From Scenedesmus sp. ARA3 (lineage: Eukaryota > Chlorophyta > Chlorophyceae > Sphaeropleales > Scenedesmaceae), in assembly GCA_004335835.1 (NCBI GenBank), contig RWJK01001973.1, positions 62,001 to 126,000 on the forward strand: a stretch of DNA of 64,000 nucleotides, in the 5' to 3' direction. The notes below the pieces were generated by a model. The model was not told the DNA's origin and ran no database searches. It saw only the letters and a list, made by a program, of their open reading frames with translations. The position numbers and the translations under genes were made by a program. Positions 12,757-24,621 of the stretch are shown in pieces (positions within the stretch are counted from its first letter, which is position 1; the number at the start of each line of letters is the position of its first letter).

Positions 12757-13703
12757 GTGCGGCAGAGAGCCGCCTCAGTCCAGCCATGTTTGTCAACAAT
12801 CGGTTTCAAGGCAGCGTTTGATGGATGAAGTGGTGGCAGATCCAGATCCACGCGCCATCGAGTATCAATGTGCTTGTGCTGTGGTTTCAGAGAGCGCAGC
12901 GTTGCTGTGGGGTGGTGTCGTGGCCAGCAGTCAACACGCTGGAACATTGCGTGGCATAATGATGCGCAGCCGCGTCACAATGGTGGCCGACGCTGTCCGA
13001 TCATCATGGCCGCCGCACAGCACTCCCTGCGGGGCAGTACAGCTGTCGCCAACGCAGTGCCTGCATGGTGCTCGTGGTTCCCTTCTGCTGTTGCTTTCAT
13101 GGGAAGTGCGGGCATTCTTTAGTGTGTATTGTCATCTTCTGCAGGGAGTCTGTACCACGCCTGGAGTGATGAGGTGCAGCTCCAGTTCCGAACTTGCAAA
13201 GAGTCTTTGCACAGCACATTGCCAGAGTGGGACATGCCATGCCTGAGGCCGTTGAGGCGGCCTGCTTATGAGAGTGCTGTACCACCACGTTCTAGCAGGT
13301 GTGGTTCACAAAGCGTGCTGCTGCAACAAAGACTAGATTGCTGCGCTAGATCATGACTCGCCTTCAGCTGTTGGTATGGAGCCCATCAGGTTGGCCCAAG
13401 TGTCACAGTGTCGACTGACGAGTGTTTTGCTGGGCTTTCAAGTGTGTTTTGTAACAAAGCTCAGGTATCTGTAAGCACTAGCGGTTCATTGCAGCAAGCC
13501 TAAGTTTGGTAGATCATATGTGCGTGAAGAGTTGCAGGAGCACGCATGTGATTGAAAGTAACTGCAGCTGATAACATCAAGGTGGTGAGGATGTTGGCAG
13601 TTGCTCCAGCACTGATCAGGTGATCACGAGTTTATGAACACAGCTTGCAAGGCAGTGGGCTTACGTTGAAGCCTAGGACCCTCTGAAACTTGGTATGCTG
13701 TAC

Positions 13704-13708
13704 TTACA
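13704..13708 (-). promoter_or_regulatory. Putative TGTAA polyadenylation signal of the SAP/Jupiter gene
   Basis: TGTAA on the minus strand about 600 bases downstream of the stop at 14308. Position only; modest support. Confidence 0.3.
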
Positions 13709-14307
13709 AGTTACCACCACCATACACTGTGCAAAGCAAAAAGGTGCCCATCAGCTCTGTCTGCAAAAGCAGGTGCACCACAAGGCCTTTGCAGGTCACC
13801 AGACCCTACCAAACAGCAGCAACAAACACCATCAGCAACATGCATCGGACGTGCGGCCAAAAACCTGTTCCGAAAACTATACACAGCACCACGCATCAAT
13901 CACATGCCGTGCTTTGACACCTGGCAGACAGCCAGACCATAACAATCAACAATTATCACTGAAAGCGGGAAGGTGACAAACGCAGGTGGTGTGACAACCT
14001 GGCCAAAATCTAGTTGCACAGCAACCCAAATAGGCCTGGTCGTGCACTGTGCAGTACAACAGCTGATGGGTTGGTACAGCAGCCTAGGAGCTGCCTCCCC
14101 AAACACGCATCATTGCCCCCTGCTTTTGGCAGGCAAACTATAAAAATATGTCACATCAATGCATCAGCAACGTCCTGGCATGGCACTCGCCAGCAATGGC
14201 TGGCTGCCTCTGCTGCACCGCACCAGCACACCCTGTGCCCAGCTCTGCTGCACACCCAGTGCCCAGCTACAGCTGCCATGCAAGAGCACCAGCACTAGAG
14301 GTGCTGC

Positions 14308-15178
14308 TTAGCCAAAAGTGATCTGGCTGGCGCCACCTGGGGGTGCGTGCACCTTGGTTGACTTGCGGTCTGTGAGGAAGTTGCCCACGTTCTGACCCTC
14401 TGGGCGGGCATAGTTGTTGGTGGCGAAGCCGCCGTCTGCGCCGCCCAGGGAGCCGGGGGCTGGCACGCGTGCGCGGCCTGTCTGTCGCTGCACTGGTGCG
14501 CTGTCTCCCTCAGTGCCAAACACGATGGAGGACTGGCCGCCTGGTGCTTGCATCACGCGGGAGGAGGGCCTGTCGGTGAGGAAGTTGCCGACATTCTGGC
14601 CCTCGGAGCGTGTGTAGTTGTTGCGCATGGCGCCGCCCTCCACATCCCCTGTGGAGATGCCTGCCTGGCACTGGTTGGCGTGGATCACCTCGCCGGTCTC
14701 AGTGCGCATGTTGCTGCAGTACCACATGCGCAGCACAGAACAGCAGAGTTGGCAGGCAGCAGCTGTTAGCAGTGGTGTTGAGAGGTGCTGGATCCAAGGT
14801 GTACAAGCAAAGCAGCAAACCTTCTAGAACGTAGCTGCACCGCTGTTGCTGTAGTAATGTATATGTGCCAGCATGATGCTATGCACATAGCAAACTGCAC
14901 AGAAAAGAAGCAGAAGTGCACTGCTGTGTTGAACAGCAGCTGCTTGGAAGCGCCCCCAACACACGCTGCTGCGCCCAAACAAAGCAAACTTTGCAAGCTC
15001 TTCCTTCAAAAACGATCAGGCAAACTCACTAGTCGTTTGTGGCGATCATGTGCTCCTTGAGGCGCTCTGTCAGCTGCTCCTTGCCCCCTGCAGGAGACAG
15101 GCCGCGCGCCCTGCACTGGATGCGCAGGTCCTTCAGCAGTACAGGCTTAAGCATTCTGTCGACATCGGTGGAGTCCAT
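14308..15178 (-). CDS. SAP-domain protein with two Jupiter/HN1-like repeats (2 exons, 184 aa)
   Basis: Exon 1 is 15178-15030 and exon 2 is 14713-14308; the split codon (TA|C) joins in frame. Residues about 8-44 form a SAP helix-turn-helix: hydrophobic LKPVLLKDLRIQCRARGLS, then Gly-Gly-Lys, then LTERLKEHM. SAP domains usually bind nucleic acid. Exon 2 holds two copies of a roughly 36-residue unit, NNYxRxEGQNVGNFLTDR, then a short linker, then APGGQSSIVFG or PPGGASQITFG. The PPGG-S-x-I-x-FG ending resembles the short motif of animal Jupiter microtubule-associated (JPT/HN1) proteins. Role unknown; microtubule binding is only an inference from the motif. The gene model is strong because both exons are conserved-looking and join cleanly. 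Confidence 0.75.
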
Positions 15179-16849
15179 TCTGTGGAGGGAACAAGACAGG
15201 CGGGACAGGCACGAGGAAACAGAGCAGCATGGTCAGCAGCTTTTCGGCCGAGCGGAATCAGTAAGCAACAACCAAGCAGTATAAAGAACATGATAAGGCC
15301 AGCGGTAACGTCTATGCATGCTGCATGCGGCCACGGTCTACAACAACCAAGCAGGACTCGCTGAACCGGACTGCCCAGCCGCTGCGGCTGCCTCAGAATG
15401 CTGCAACACTACACAAAGATACACAAACTGCAAGCCACAGCCGCGCTTGCCTGCTGATTGCTTCTGCTTGCCTGCTGTGATGATGCTTGTGAGGAGAAGC
15501 TCTTGTAGATGCTCAAAGTATCGTGATCAAATAAACTGTCGATGCCGTAATAAAGAGAAGTCCGGCAGCGGCAACCTTAAGAACACCCGATATTCAAGCG
15601 AGTGTCATAACAGGTTTCACAAAAGGACAGTGTCAGCGACGTGCGTGCATGTTTGCATGTCTCTAAAACCAATGTTAGGGATCAATTTTCTCCGGTTGAT
15701 GGGAGTACACCTCGACGCACATGGAGCTGCGCGTCATGTTGCTGATTTTCGCCCAACGCGCTCTTCCTCTGGCCCTTATCTCACACTGCTCGCAGTTCAT
15801 CCCCTAACCAGACGATAGATAGGCTTCAAACGTTTTGGTGGTAGACCTGCCAAGCCACCCTTGTTGCTGCAAGATGTCTTGGTACCTGATAGGCACTCAG
15901 TCTGGACAGGCATGTACCCCCAGCGGCCTGCACCACGGTAAGAGAAGCATTACTGACTGATATAGAATCACAAAAAAAAACAATAGAGCTATATACACGT
16001 TGACATAGGATGCAATGCTGTTGGTGCCGCTCAGGATGCACTATATAGAAAAAATAGCAGATGTTTCAGCTGGCTGTCCGATGAGCATCTCACCATCAAG
16101 TGCAAGCATGTTGCTGCAACCTACTGATGCAAATCATGCACAAATGCAACAGATAGCAGCGACATTTGCTGAGATGTAATGCGGCCAGCGCCCGCTGAGC
16201 CATATGCATATGGCTGTGCCCGCCCAAAACTGCTGCCTGCTATGCAAGGCTGTTGGCACTGTCACGAGTGCAAACACCATGTGCTGCCACAAATGCGTCT
16301 AGTCAAACAAGGCTACGCATACCATATCACGTTCAAGCTGACAACTCATAGTTTATGCCTGTCATTGTGAGCCATGGCGCCAGACAGGACAGTTGAGGGA
16401 GTACGCTGCACATGTGATCTTCTCAGCATGGCATGCATGTGTGCTGTCCTAGTTATTGCTGCGGCTGCACTCAAGTCAGACGTGTTGGGCTTGCCAATCC
16501 CCTAAAGTTCTAGGACTCCTGGGCAAACTTTGCTGTTGAACGGTGTAGCAGTGTCGGACGGCCGCTCACATGGGCAGTAGCCTGCCTGCATCACAACACA
16601 GCATGCGACTGTTGCAAGTCAGTTCTTGATGCCAAGTAACAGCAGTAGCAGGCATTTGGCGCGATGTGAGCTGATATCTGGCAGCCTTGAGTCAGGGCTG
16701 TCTAGTTCAGGGACAGCGGGGCCACCAGCAATGTGTTTTTGTGCTTGCAACGTATGCCTGCTGCAGCTGCACTAGGATACCTCGTATATGGTGGAGTGTC
16801 TACTCATGATGCGCATGCACAGGCACATGCGCCAACGCACATCCTGTGT
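15179..16849. other. Intergenic region, A/T-richer
   Basis: Should contain the promoter of the SAP/Jupiter gene and the 3' UTR of the CNB gene, both on the minus strand. Patches such as CTATATAG (around 16031) are present but too far from either gene to call. No gene supported. Confidence 0.5.
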
Positions 16850-19800
16850 CTAAGCACCCACTACACCGCACGCCCCGCCTGCCACCGCTGCGCCCTCACC
16901 TGGCTGCGCAGGCGGCAGCTCCCCTGTGCCGTGCGTGTGGAAGTCCAGCTCAGGCAGGCCCTGCTGGTTGACCACCACCGCTGCACTGATGTTGGAGGAG
17001 AAGCTGTCCAGCACGGCAAGCGTCTTGTGCACTGCACACAGCAGCAGCAGCAGCAGCAACAGCAGGCTTGCCGAGGCACTGGCAAGAGTGATTCTGTAAA
17101 TGTTGCACCCCAGACAACTTCTCTACATGTCGCGCCGGAGCAACAGCTATGGTTGCGGCTGCCATGCGCGCAGGCAGTACTGTTTCTCTTTGAGTAGCTC
17201 GCACACTTAGTACGCACATGTCGTGCCTTGCCAAGCAGGTGATAATCTAGCAGGCTGGGCTGATACATGTAAGCAAGAGACATCACCCCACCTGATGCTG
17301 CGGATGCGGGGTTGAGTGGTGTCGCTGCCCTGCTGCGAGGCGGCGACCTGCCCCTCCTGCTGCCGCTGCTGCCGGGAGGCGTTCCTGCAGGCAGAGGACC
17401 GATGCTGCTGCTCTGGAGGCCGATGGGTGAGCCAGGCCTGAACAAGGCACTTGCCTTGATGCCTGCCTCATGCCTGTTTGGCTCTGGGCTTGTTGCTGCA
17501 GCTGCAGGCCTGGGGCTTGGTGCCTGCCCGCTGCCGCCTGCTGCGCCAACCACTGCTGCTGCTGCTGCTGCTGCTGGCGCGGCTGCTGGCGTGGCTGCTG
17601 ATGGCGACTGCTGCACAGAAGCTGCTGCTGCTGCTGCTGCAGCTGCTGCCCTGGGTGATGCGCCCGGCCTCTGCAGGTTGCCTTTGAAGCCGCCGCCTGA
17701 ACACGCACACAGCAGGGCACCATGCCTTTGTCAAATGGCCCTAAAACGCATGCAGGCAAAGTCGTCCGACGACGTGAGTCACTCTGTACCCTTGACCAGA
17801 CTCTCGTGTAATGCATGTCAGCATGTCAGCTGTTTTGCTGGCTACGTGTTGCGGCACGTGAGAAGCACACAAATCGGCACCCACCATTGCCTCCCGCTCC
17901 TGCTCCAACACCAGCTGCTGCCAGCTGCTGCGTTGCCTCCCTGACAATGGCTGCTTGTGATCGCGCCTTCAGGTTGCTGCTACTGCTGTCGCTGCTGCTG
18001 CTTGCACTGCTGCTGCTCCCTTTGTTCTGCCGCTGCTGCACAAGCTGGTCTAGTGTGTCTCTGAATGCTCGGGCACTGCTGACTGGTGACTCCAGCCTGC
18101 CAGCCTGACTCCCATCTGCTGCTCTAGGGCTGCCCTGTATGTGTGGCGACATACACACAGGGCTGCCACCTGCATATGGTGGCATGCACCCTGCAGTAGC
18201 ACCAGCTGCTATGTGTGGGCTTGACCACCCGCTGCCAGGAGCAGCAGCAGCTGCTCCTGAGGGTGATAGACTGCCAATCGGCACAGTAAGTTGCTGCGCA
18301 GCGCTGCCGAGCATCGCTGAGCTGCCACCACCACCACCTGCTGCTGACACTGCTACATGCGTCTGGATGTCAATGCTGGGAGCTATAGGTATGGTTGTCC
18401 TGCCCCAGCTGGTGCCTGCAAAATGTGCCGCCTTGAGTGCAGCACTGGCTGCAGGGCTCAGTGGCACCCCAGCACTGCCAGCAGCTTGCAGGCTGTGCGC
18501 TGAGGGGCTGGCAGCAGCACTGCCGCAGCAGCTGCCGGGGCTAGCCAGTGGTGAGCCTGCTGCTGCTGCTGCCTGGCTGTGTGTGTGGTGCTCTGTGAGG
18601 CTTGCTGGCTTGCTGCTGGGGCTGGGTATGGGCAGCGGGAACTAGCGGCCTGCTGGCAACTTCCTGCAAGCACGTTTCCACACGCGTCGCATGAGACATG
18701 ACTGGCAAGATGTATACTGTGCTGCCTACTGCTGGTGCTGATGCCTTTGCATGCAGCGTGCTCATAAAAACAGCAGGCACTGTATGCATCATCCTGCAAG
18801 CCTAGTACTACTAGTAGTAGCCTGACTGCGACCTGCCGCAGTATGGCCCCACCTATCTGCCGGGCTGATGTTGGTGGCAGCGCGCGGGCTGCGCCAGTTG
18901 CAATACCTTTGCATGCAGCATGCACATCCACACAGCAGGCACTGTATGCATCCTGCAAGCCTTATGTTAGTCCCGCCTACCATGTGCCTCATGCCGCACC
19001 TGTCTGCGGGGCTGATGTTTGTGGCAGCACGGGGGCTGCGCCAGTCTGTCAGCAGCGCCAGGAACTCCTGGGGTGGCGCCACAAGGAAGCCGTTGCGGCT
19101 GAGGCTTGCCACATACTCCTCCACAGCCACTGCCTTGCTGGGGGGCATGCGCTTGGGCGCGCCGCTGCTGCTGGAGGGGCCGGTGCCAAAGTACATCTCC
19201 AGCGCTGTGTGCCACAAAAACAAACAAACAGCGGTGCATTTGGTGTTGCAGAAGTAGCGTGAAATGCATGTGGCACAGCACCAGGATCACACCTGGCAGT
19301 TGCTGCAGCAGAGATGGGCACGCTCCGGAGCTGCTGATAACACTGCTGGCTGCCAAAAGCACACAGCAAGAACTCCATCAGTGAAACCTGGTTGCGCATG
19401 TCAACAAGACAGACAGAGAGGCTGCACGCATCACACACCAGTCTGAGCAGCCTGCAGTGATACCCCGCGCACCGTCTATCAGGCCTGCCACAGGCACGTG
19501 CCCCGCAGCCTGCTGCTGCGCGTCCAGCAGCGCCCTCAGGCCCTTGCCCCGCAGCACAGCCTCCGGCACCGCCGCGCCTCCCAGCAGGATGTGGCCGTCC
19601 TTGCCTGCTGCTGCTGCTGCCGTGCGGCTGCTGGCCTGGCGCTCGTTCATGACCAGCTTCTGGCTGGCCACGTGGCGCATGCCCTGCAGGCAGGTGTGAT
19701 ACGACGCATTTGTACGGGCTTCTGGGTTCCAAAAGAATCAAGGCGAATGCACAACTGCGCACCTTCAAGCGATGCTGGACCAGGAGTTGATGACAGAGGT

Positions 19801-22715
19801 GTTGCATTTGTTGTCTGCATGAGCAGCGGGGAGCTGCTGCTGGTGCTGCAGCTCCATGCGTTGTTGCTCAGGTGCATGAGTGCACCAGGCAACACACCAG
19901 CACCGCCAGGCATGGACACATGTAACAGCACAGCTAGATCCCCAATATAGTTACCATCTAACACAATATTCATACGCGCTGGCCCATCAGCGCACCTCAA
20001 GGACGTCTGCGGGCATGCGCCGCTTGAACTCGCGCAGCGGCACCTTGTAGGTCAGCAGCTCCGTCAGTGCCACCACAGTTGCGGAGCGGCGCGGGGCGCC
20101 CCCCGGGCCCTCCCGCACGCTCATGTCGCCGATGATGCTGCCGCTGCCCAGCAGGCACACCTAGCAGGGTAGGGTAGAAGCAGCATCAGCGTGTGTGTCG
20201 GTGGAATTGAATGTGCGATTCGAGGGATGTGGCGCGCACATGTGCGGGGATGGTGGGTGCTGGCAGCTAATGAGCCCATTTGTCCAACAATGGCAGCTTG
20301 CAGCATGCATGGAATCAGCTGAAGGTTTGGCGCAGTGGCGCAGATACGGAGCGCATGTCCCTTGCTGCTGTTGCATCAGCACGATTAAAGCATGAGCTGT
20401 GCCATGCATGCATTACGCAATGCAGCATATGGCTGCGCACCTGCACCAGCTTCTTTGTATCCAGCTCTGGCGGCGGTGCTGTGCTGTCGGCGGCAGTGCC
20501 ACCTGCCGTGCTGCTGACCTCAGCCATCGTCATGTTGGGGTCGATCAAGATGCACACCTGGCCAGCACAGCAACCAGACACAGACACAGCAGCAGACCAA
20601 AGCAGTATTTTTCAATGCTGCGCCCGCAATGGAAGTGCACAGGCTGGAGCAGAGGATTCCATACCGACCTCAGCTTGAGGCTGCAGTGGCTTTGACACCC
20701 TCGCCACCGCATGCGAAACCCTGATGCGCTGCTGCATGCACACGCCCAGCGGCAATAACTCGCTGTCTCTGGCAGCTGTCTATCCCTTGGCCCCTGCAAA
20801 CCAACTGCCCCCTCACCTGCCCTGACTTCAGCACGTACAGGCAGTCAGCCAGCTCCCCCTGGCGCACCAGCACCTCGCGCGGCTCAAACTGCACCGCGTG
20901 GAAGCAGTGCGCCAGGCTGCGCAGGTAGGCTGGGCTCAGCCCCTTCAGCGCAGGCAGCTCAGCCAGGAACGACACCTGCGCGGCAGCAGGCGAAAGCACG
21001 TGATGGCATGGGCAGCAGCAGCAGCAGCAGCAGCAGATGGGGCGCCATACTACAGTCGTTTCAAGCAGGTGAGCAGCGCCGGTGCGGGCGACACCTGCAG
21101 GGGGGGGGATGCGTTTGTTACGGTGGCGGCAGCTCGGTGGCAGGAAGCACAGCCAATCGAAGGAGCCGCACAGCAACCAACAGTGTAAGCGACAGTAGCA
21201 TGGCGGGCAGGCGGCAGCCACAGCAGCATGCAGCTGCCTTGCACAACGGCAGCTCTTGCAGTTCAGCAAGTGTATGGAGCTGCCGCAAGTCTGTTGTGCA
21301 GGCATGACAAGAGACAGGCAGCTGCAGAATGGCTTCATCTGGTTTGATGTAGATCAGCTGCCGCACGCATGTGCTGCTTCAAATCACGCTGAGCGCTCCC
21401 TGTGCAATCATGGCTGCAGCCACGCTACCTTTTGCTCCAGCATTGCACCCAGCCGCCCCTCCAGTGCAGCACCATAGTCATCAGCAGACAGCTGCAGCAG
21501 CACCGTGCCTGGCTGTTGGGGTGCTGCACCCGTGCCGCTCTCCTTGTGCCCCATTGTACGCCTGCGTGCGTCCAGCAGTGCCCTGGTATTACTGCTGCTG
21601 CTGCTGCTGCTGCTGTTGCCGTTTGGCGTCTGTGGAGCCGATGCGCTGCTGCCGCTGCTGTCCCCAGCTGCCGCTGCTCCTGCAGCAGGTGCTGCTGCAG
21701 CGCTCACTGCCGCAGCGATGGCTGCAAGCGTTGCCTGGTGGTTGCTGGCGCTGCCGGCGACAGCAGATTGCTCGCGCTTACTGCCGGCTGTGATGTCATC
21801 TTCGCCAAACGCCTCCCGAGGCGCAATGCGCCGCACCTCCACAACGTCAACACCTGCTGCTGCTGCTGCCGCTGCATCGCCGCCTGCTGTCCTGACACGA
21901 GGCGAGCCGCCTGCACCTGACTTGCCGCCATGTTTGGACTTGCCGCCACTGGCGCTGCCGCCCCTGCTGCTGCCAGGATGCCCTTCCAGGTGCTGCCCTA
22001 GCGTTGTCCCACTGCTGCTGGTGGTATGTGCGTCAGTTTCATACATGACCACCTCGCCCTGCAGGACCAGGTAGAAGTGGTTGGCTGGATCACCCTGGCG
22101 GTAGATGAGCTCGCCTTCGCTGCAGGCCCTGCCCAGCATGGTCTGCGCCAGCTCCTTGATGTTGGTGGGCTGCAGGTTGCGCAGCAGGTGCGCGCTGGAC
22201 AGGAAGCCGCACAGCAGCTCCACCTGCAACGGCATGCAGTGTATTAAGCGGCATGTAGTGTGATAAGTCATGGATTATGCATGTATGCATGTCTGTGTGT
22301 GCTGCGGTGCACTGCCAGCGTGAAGTGCTGCTGCTGTTTTGTGCTGCTGCAGGTGGATGAAGCATTGTGCAGTTTCGCCATTGCTTCATCCAGCAGCTTG
22401 CGATAAAGCAAAGACAAGGTGCTGATTGATGCATGTCTCAGCTGCCGGCAGCGCTGTCCAATCGCCACGCACTTGCTCTTGTGTGCGCTGCTGCGGCGGG
22501 GTGAGCGCTGCGTCACACAGCTCCTCCTGGTGCTGCTGCCGCGCCCGCTGCTTGGCCTGCAGTGCTGCGTTGTGCGCTGCTGCCATGCCAGCCTCGCTGC
22601 TGAGCTTGCCCTGCGCCATGACCGCTGCTGCTGCAGACGTGCTGTCCAGCGGCGCACGTAATCTGGCCCCTGAGCTGCTGTCGCTGGCATGGCGCATGTG
22701 TGCTGGTGGTGCCAT
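16850..22715 (-). CDS. Protein with two cyclic-nucleotide-binding (CNB) domains (10 exons, about 1072 aa)
   Basis: Exons in order: 22715-22473, 22223-21429, 20975-20817, 20557-20441, 20160-19996, 19683-19473, 19204-19000, 18621-17885, 17696-17292, 17031-16850; all phases close. The first CNB half-domain is in exon 2 (LLRNLQPTNIKELAQ, ELIYRQGDPANHFYLVLQGE); an Ala/Ser/Gly linker separates it from VRRIAPREAFGEDDI. The second CNB spans exons 3-5: AELPALKGLSPAYL, VLVRQGELADCLYVLKSGQ, a 39-residue inserted exon, then LGSGSIIGDMSVREG and PRRSATVVAL. The Arg of PRRSATV matches the phosphate-binding-cassette Arg, but the usual Gly-Glu is Gly-Asp in this copy, so cyclic nucleotide binding is uncertain. 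No transmembrane segment or kinase domain is seen. The C-terminal half is Ser/Ala/Pro-rich and probably disordered. Start chosen at MAPPAHMRH; an upstream exon is possible. Confidence 0.8.
18737..19050 (-). repeat. Tandem duplication across the exon 7/intron 7 border of the CNB gene
   Basis: The end of exon 7 (19000 upward, encoding WRSPRAATNISPADR) recurs nearly unchanged at about 18852-18905 inside intron 7, still followed by a GTGGGG donor. Intronic sequence next to it (18905-18966, with CTTTGCATGCAGCATGCACA) recurs at about 18743-18803. The unit is roughly 150-160 bp. Confidence 0.8.
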
Positions 22716-23578
22716 GCTGCTGCACAGGGTGATGTACAGCTGGGACACGGGTGTACTGCTCAGGCCCGCTCAGGCTGGCTGGTGCCTCGGGCCAGGACAG
22801 CAGGCCTGTTCGGAACGGAGTACGTTGAACGCCAATGAGACTGCTTCTAATCTATAGCACCGCGTCTACTTGTGTAGCTGGCTCGTGTACAGCCTGTATG
22901 ACTCTCCAAGCACAAGTAGGGCTTCTATTGCTGGTGTGGTGTGGGCGACGTAACTAGAGGAAACAGAAATACGTAACATAACGTAGTTAAACACTTCGAG
23001 ACGCCGTTCTACAGCTTCAGGAAGTGAACGTCTGTCCATATGTTACTTCTGGCTTAGGTTACCCCCGGGACTTGCGGTGTGTGCAGAAGCACGACGCATG
23101 TCAGGAACGAATCAGTATCAGAGCAGCTCATTCATGCGCGTTTGAGAGATGCGTGTCGTCTCATCATTCTGCCGCCTCTGACGGGGTCCCTGCTACTGCT
23201 GGGCTCTGCCCCAAGTCTTCAGATCACGGCTTTGCATGGTCAAAGACTTACAGTAACGGTATTTACATCTAGGCAGCCTATTAGTTTGCCGAAAGTGGTC
23301 GGCTGCTGATGCACGGCAGTATGAAGGCACTGCTGGTGACACCAGGTGGGTGGGAGAGGGCAGCAGCATGCATCTGCACTGCCCTGCATGCTATGCTGTG
23401 AAGGCCTGCAGCACTCCTGTTTGTTATGTATGCATCTGCAGCTGTAACAATGTAGAGTCCTCCTAGGTCACAGCAATGCCTTGACAGCAGCCTGAGCACA
23501 GGCGGCAGGAACTTGACCAGTTGTCACAGCTGCAGCTGCAGCACCTTGCAAAAACAACATGGCACCAACAACCAGTGC
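22716..23578. other. Divergent promoter region between the CNB and OPR-like genes
   Basis: 860 bases between two divergently read genes, so it probably contains both promoters and 5' UTRs. No clear TATA box or conserved element was recognised, and no gene is supported. Confidence 0.5.
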
Positions 23579-24569
23579 ATGGCACTCTTTTCTGATAACT
23601 CACAACATGCGTGCTTCACGGGTGTCGCTGCAGCATGCCTAAAGCAGCAGTCACTGGCAGGCCTGCTGGCCCCACTCAGCTCAGTCAGTCGCAGCTACAT
23701 ATCTGCGCAGCAGCAAGTGCTACAGCAGCAGCAACAGCAGGGCACCTCTGTGCAGCAGCTACCTGCCACAGAGCAATCTTTGCAGCAGTGCAGCACAGCA
23801 CACGCCGAGCAACACCCCAAGCTGCTGGCGTCCCTGCTGCAGCAGCAGGCGGCACACTCCTTGCGGCAGCTGCACAGCTACAGCACAACAGCTGCAGCGC
23901 AGCACACAGCAGACCAGCAGGACAGCTTTAATCAGCAGCTGCAGCAGCATCTAGATGAGCAGCTGCAGGATGATCCACTCCACACTAGGCATCTCAGGGC
24001 TGACACTTGGTCCAGCAAGCCGAGAGGGGAGCAGCAGCAGCAGCAGCAGCAACCCCAGGCCGACACCTGGCGCCCTGGACGCCAGCAGCAGCAGCAGCGG
24101 CGGCAGCAGCAGCTACAGCAGGACTTGCCGCCTGCTGCCATCACTGCCAAGATGATGCAAGCCAAGACACCACAGAAGCTGCTGGAGATCGTGGTCAGCC
24201 ACAGCAGCAGCTTCAACCGCATCCATGTGGTGGCTGCACTCAACAAGGCAGCAGAGCTGTGGCCTGCAGCAGCAGCGGGCACTGCGGGCGCGGATGCTGA
24301 GCGCGTGCTGGGGCGGCAGCAGCTGCAACGGCTTGTGAGCATGCTGGCGGGGCCGTTTGCGCGCAGGTGAGTGTGGCAGCAAACAGCAAAGCACAGATAA
24401 GGGAGTCGGCAGTGCTGTACATTATAGAGCTGCAGTGGGTTGTGCAGCAGGCCGGGACTGCTGGCTAGCCTGCTGTTCTGGTTGGTGTCCAGTGTTTCAG
24501 TCTGCAATGTAACTCTTGCAAAAGCTGTGGCTATTGCTGTGGATTTGGTGCTGATCAGTCGCCTTGTAC

Positions 24570-24621
<52 letters not shown>

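Larger units (their letters stand above)
12311..14307. other. Convergent intergenic region
   Basis: Lies between the 3' ends of a plus-strand and a minus-strand gene and probably holds both 3' UTRs. A small hairpin (AAAGTCG/CGACTTT) sits near 12706-12728. Short open frames exist, but none has a good start, homology or splice support. Confidence 0.55.

Noticed and set aside
12740..13246. 168-residue plus-strand frame in the convergent intergenic region
   Set aside because: No ATG at its beginning, no recognisable domain, and it lies in the likely 3' UTR.
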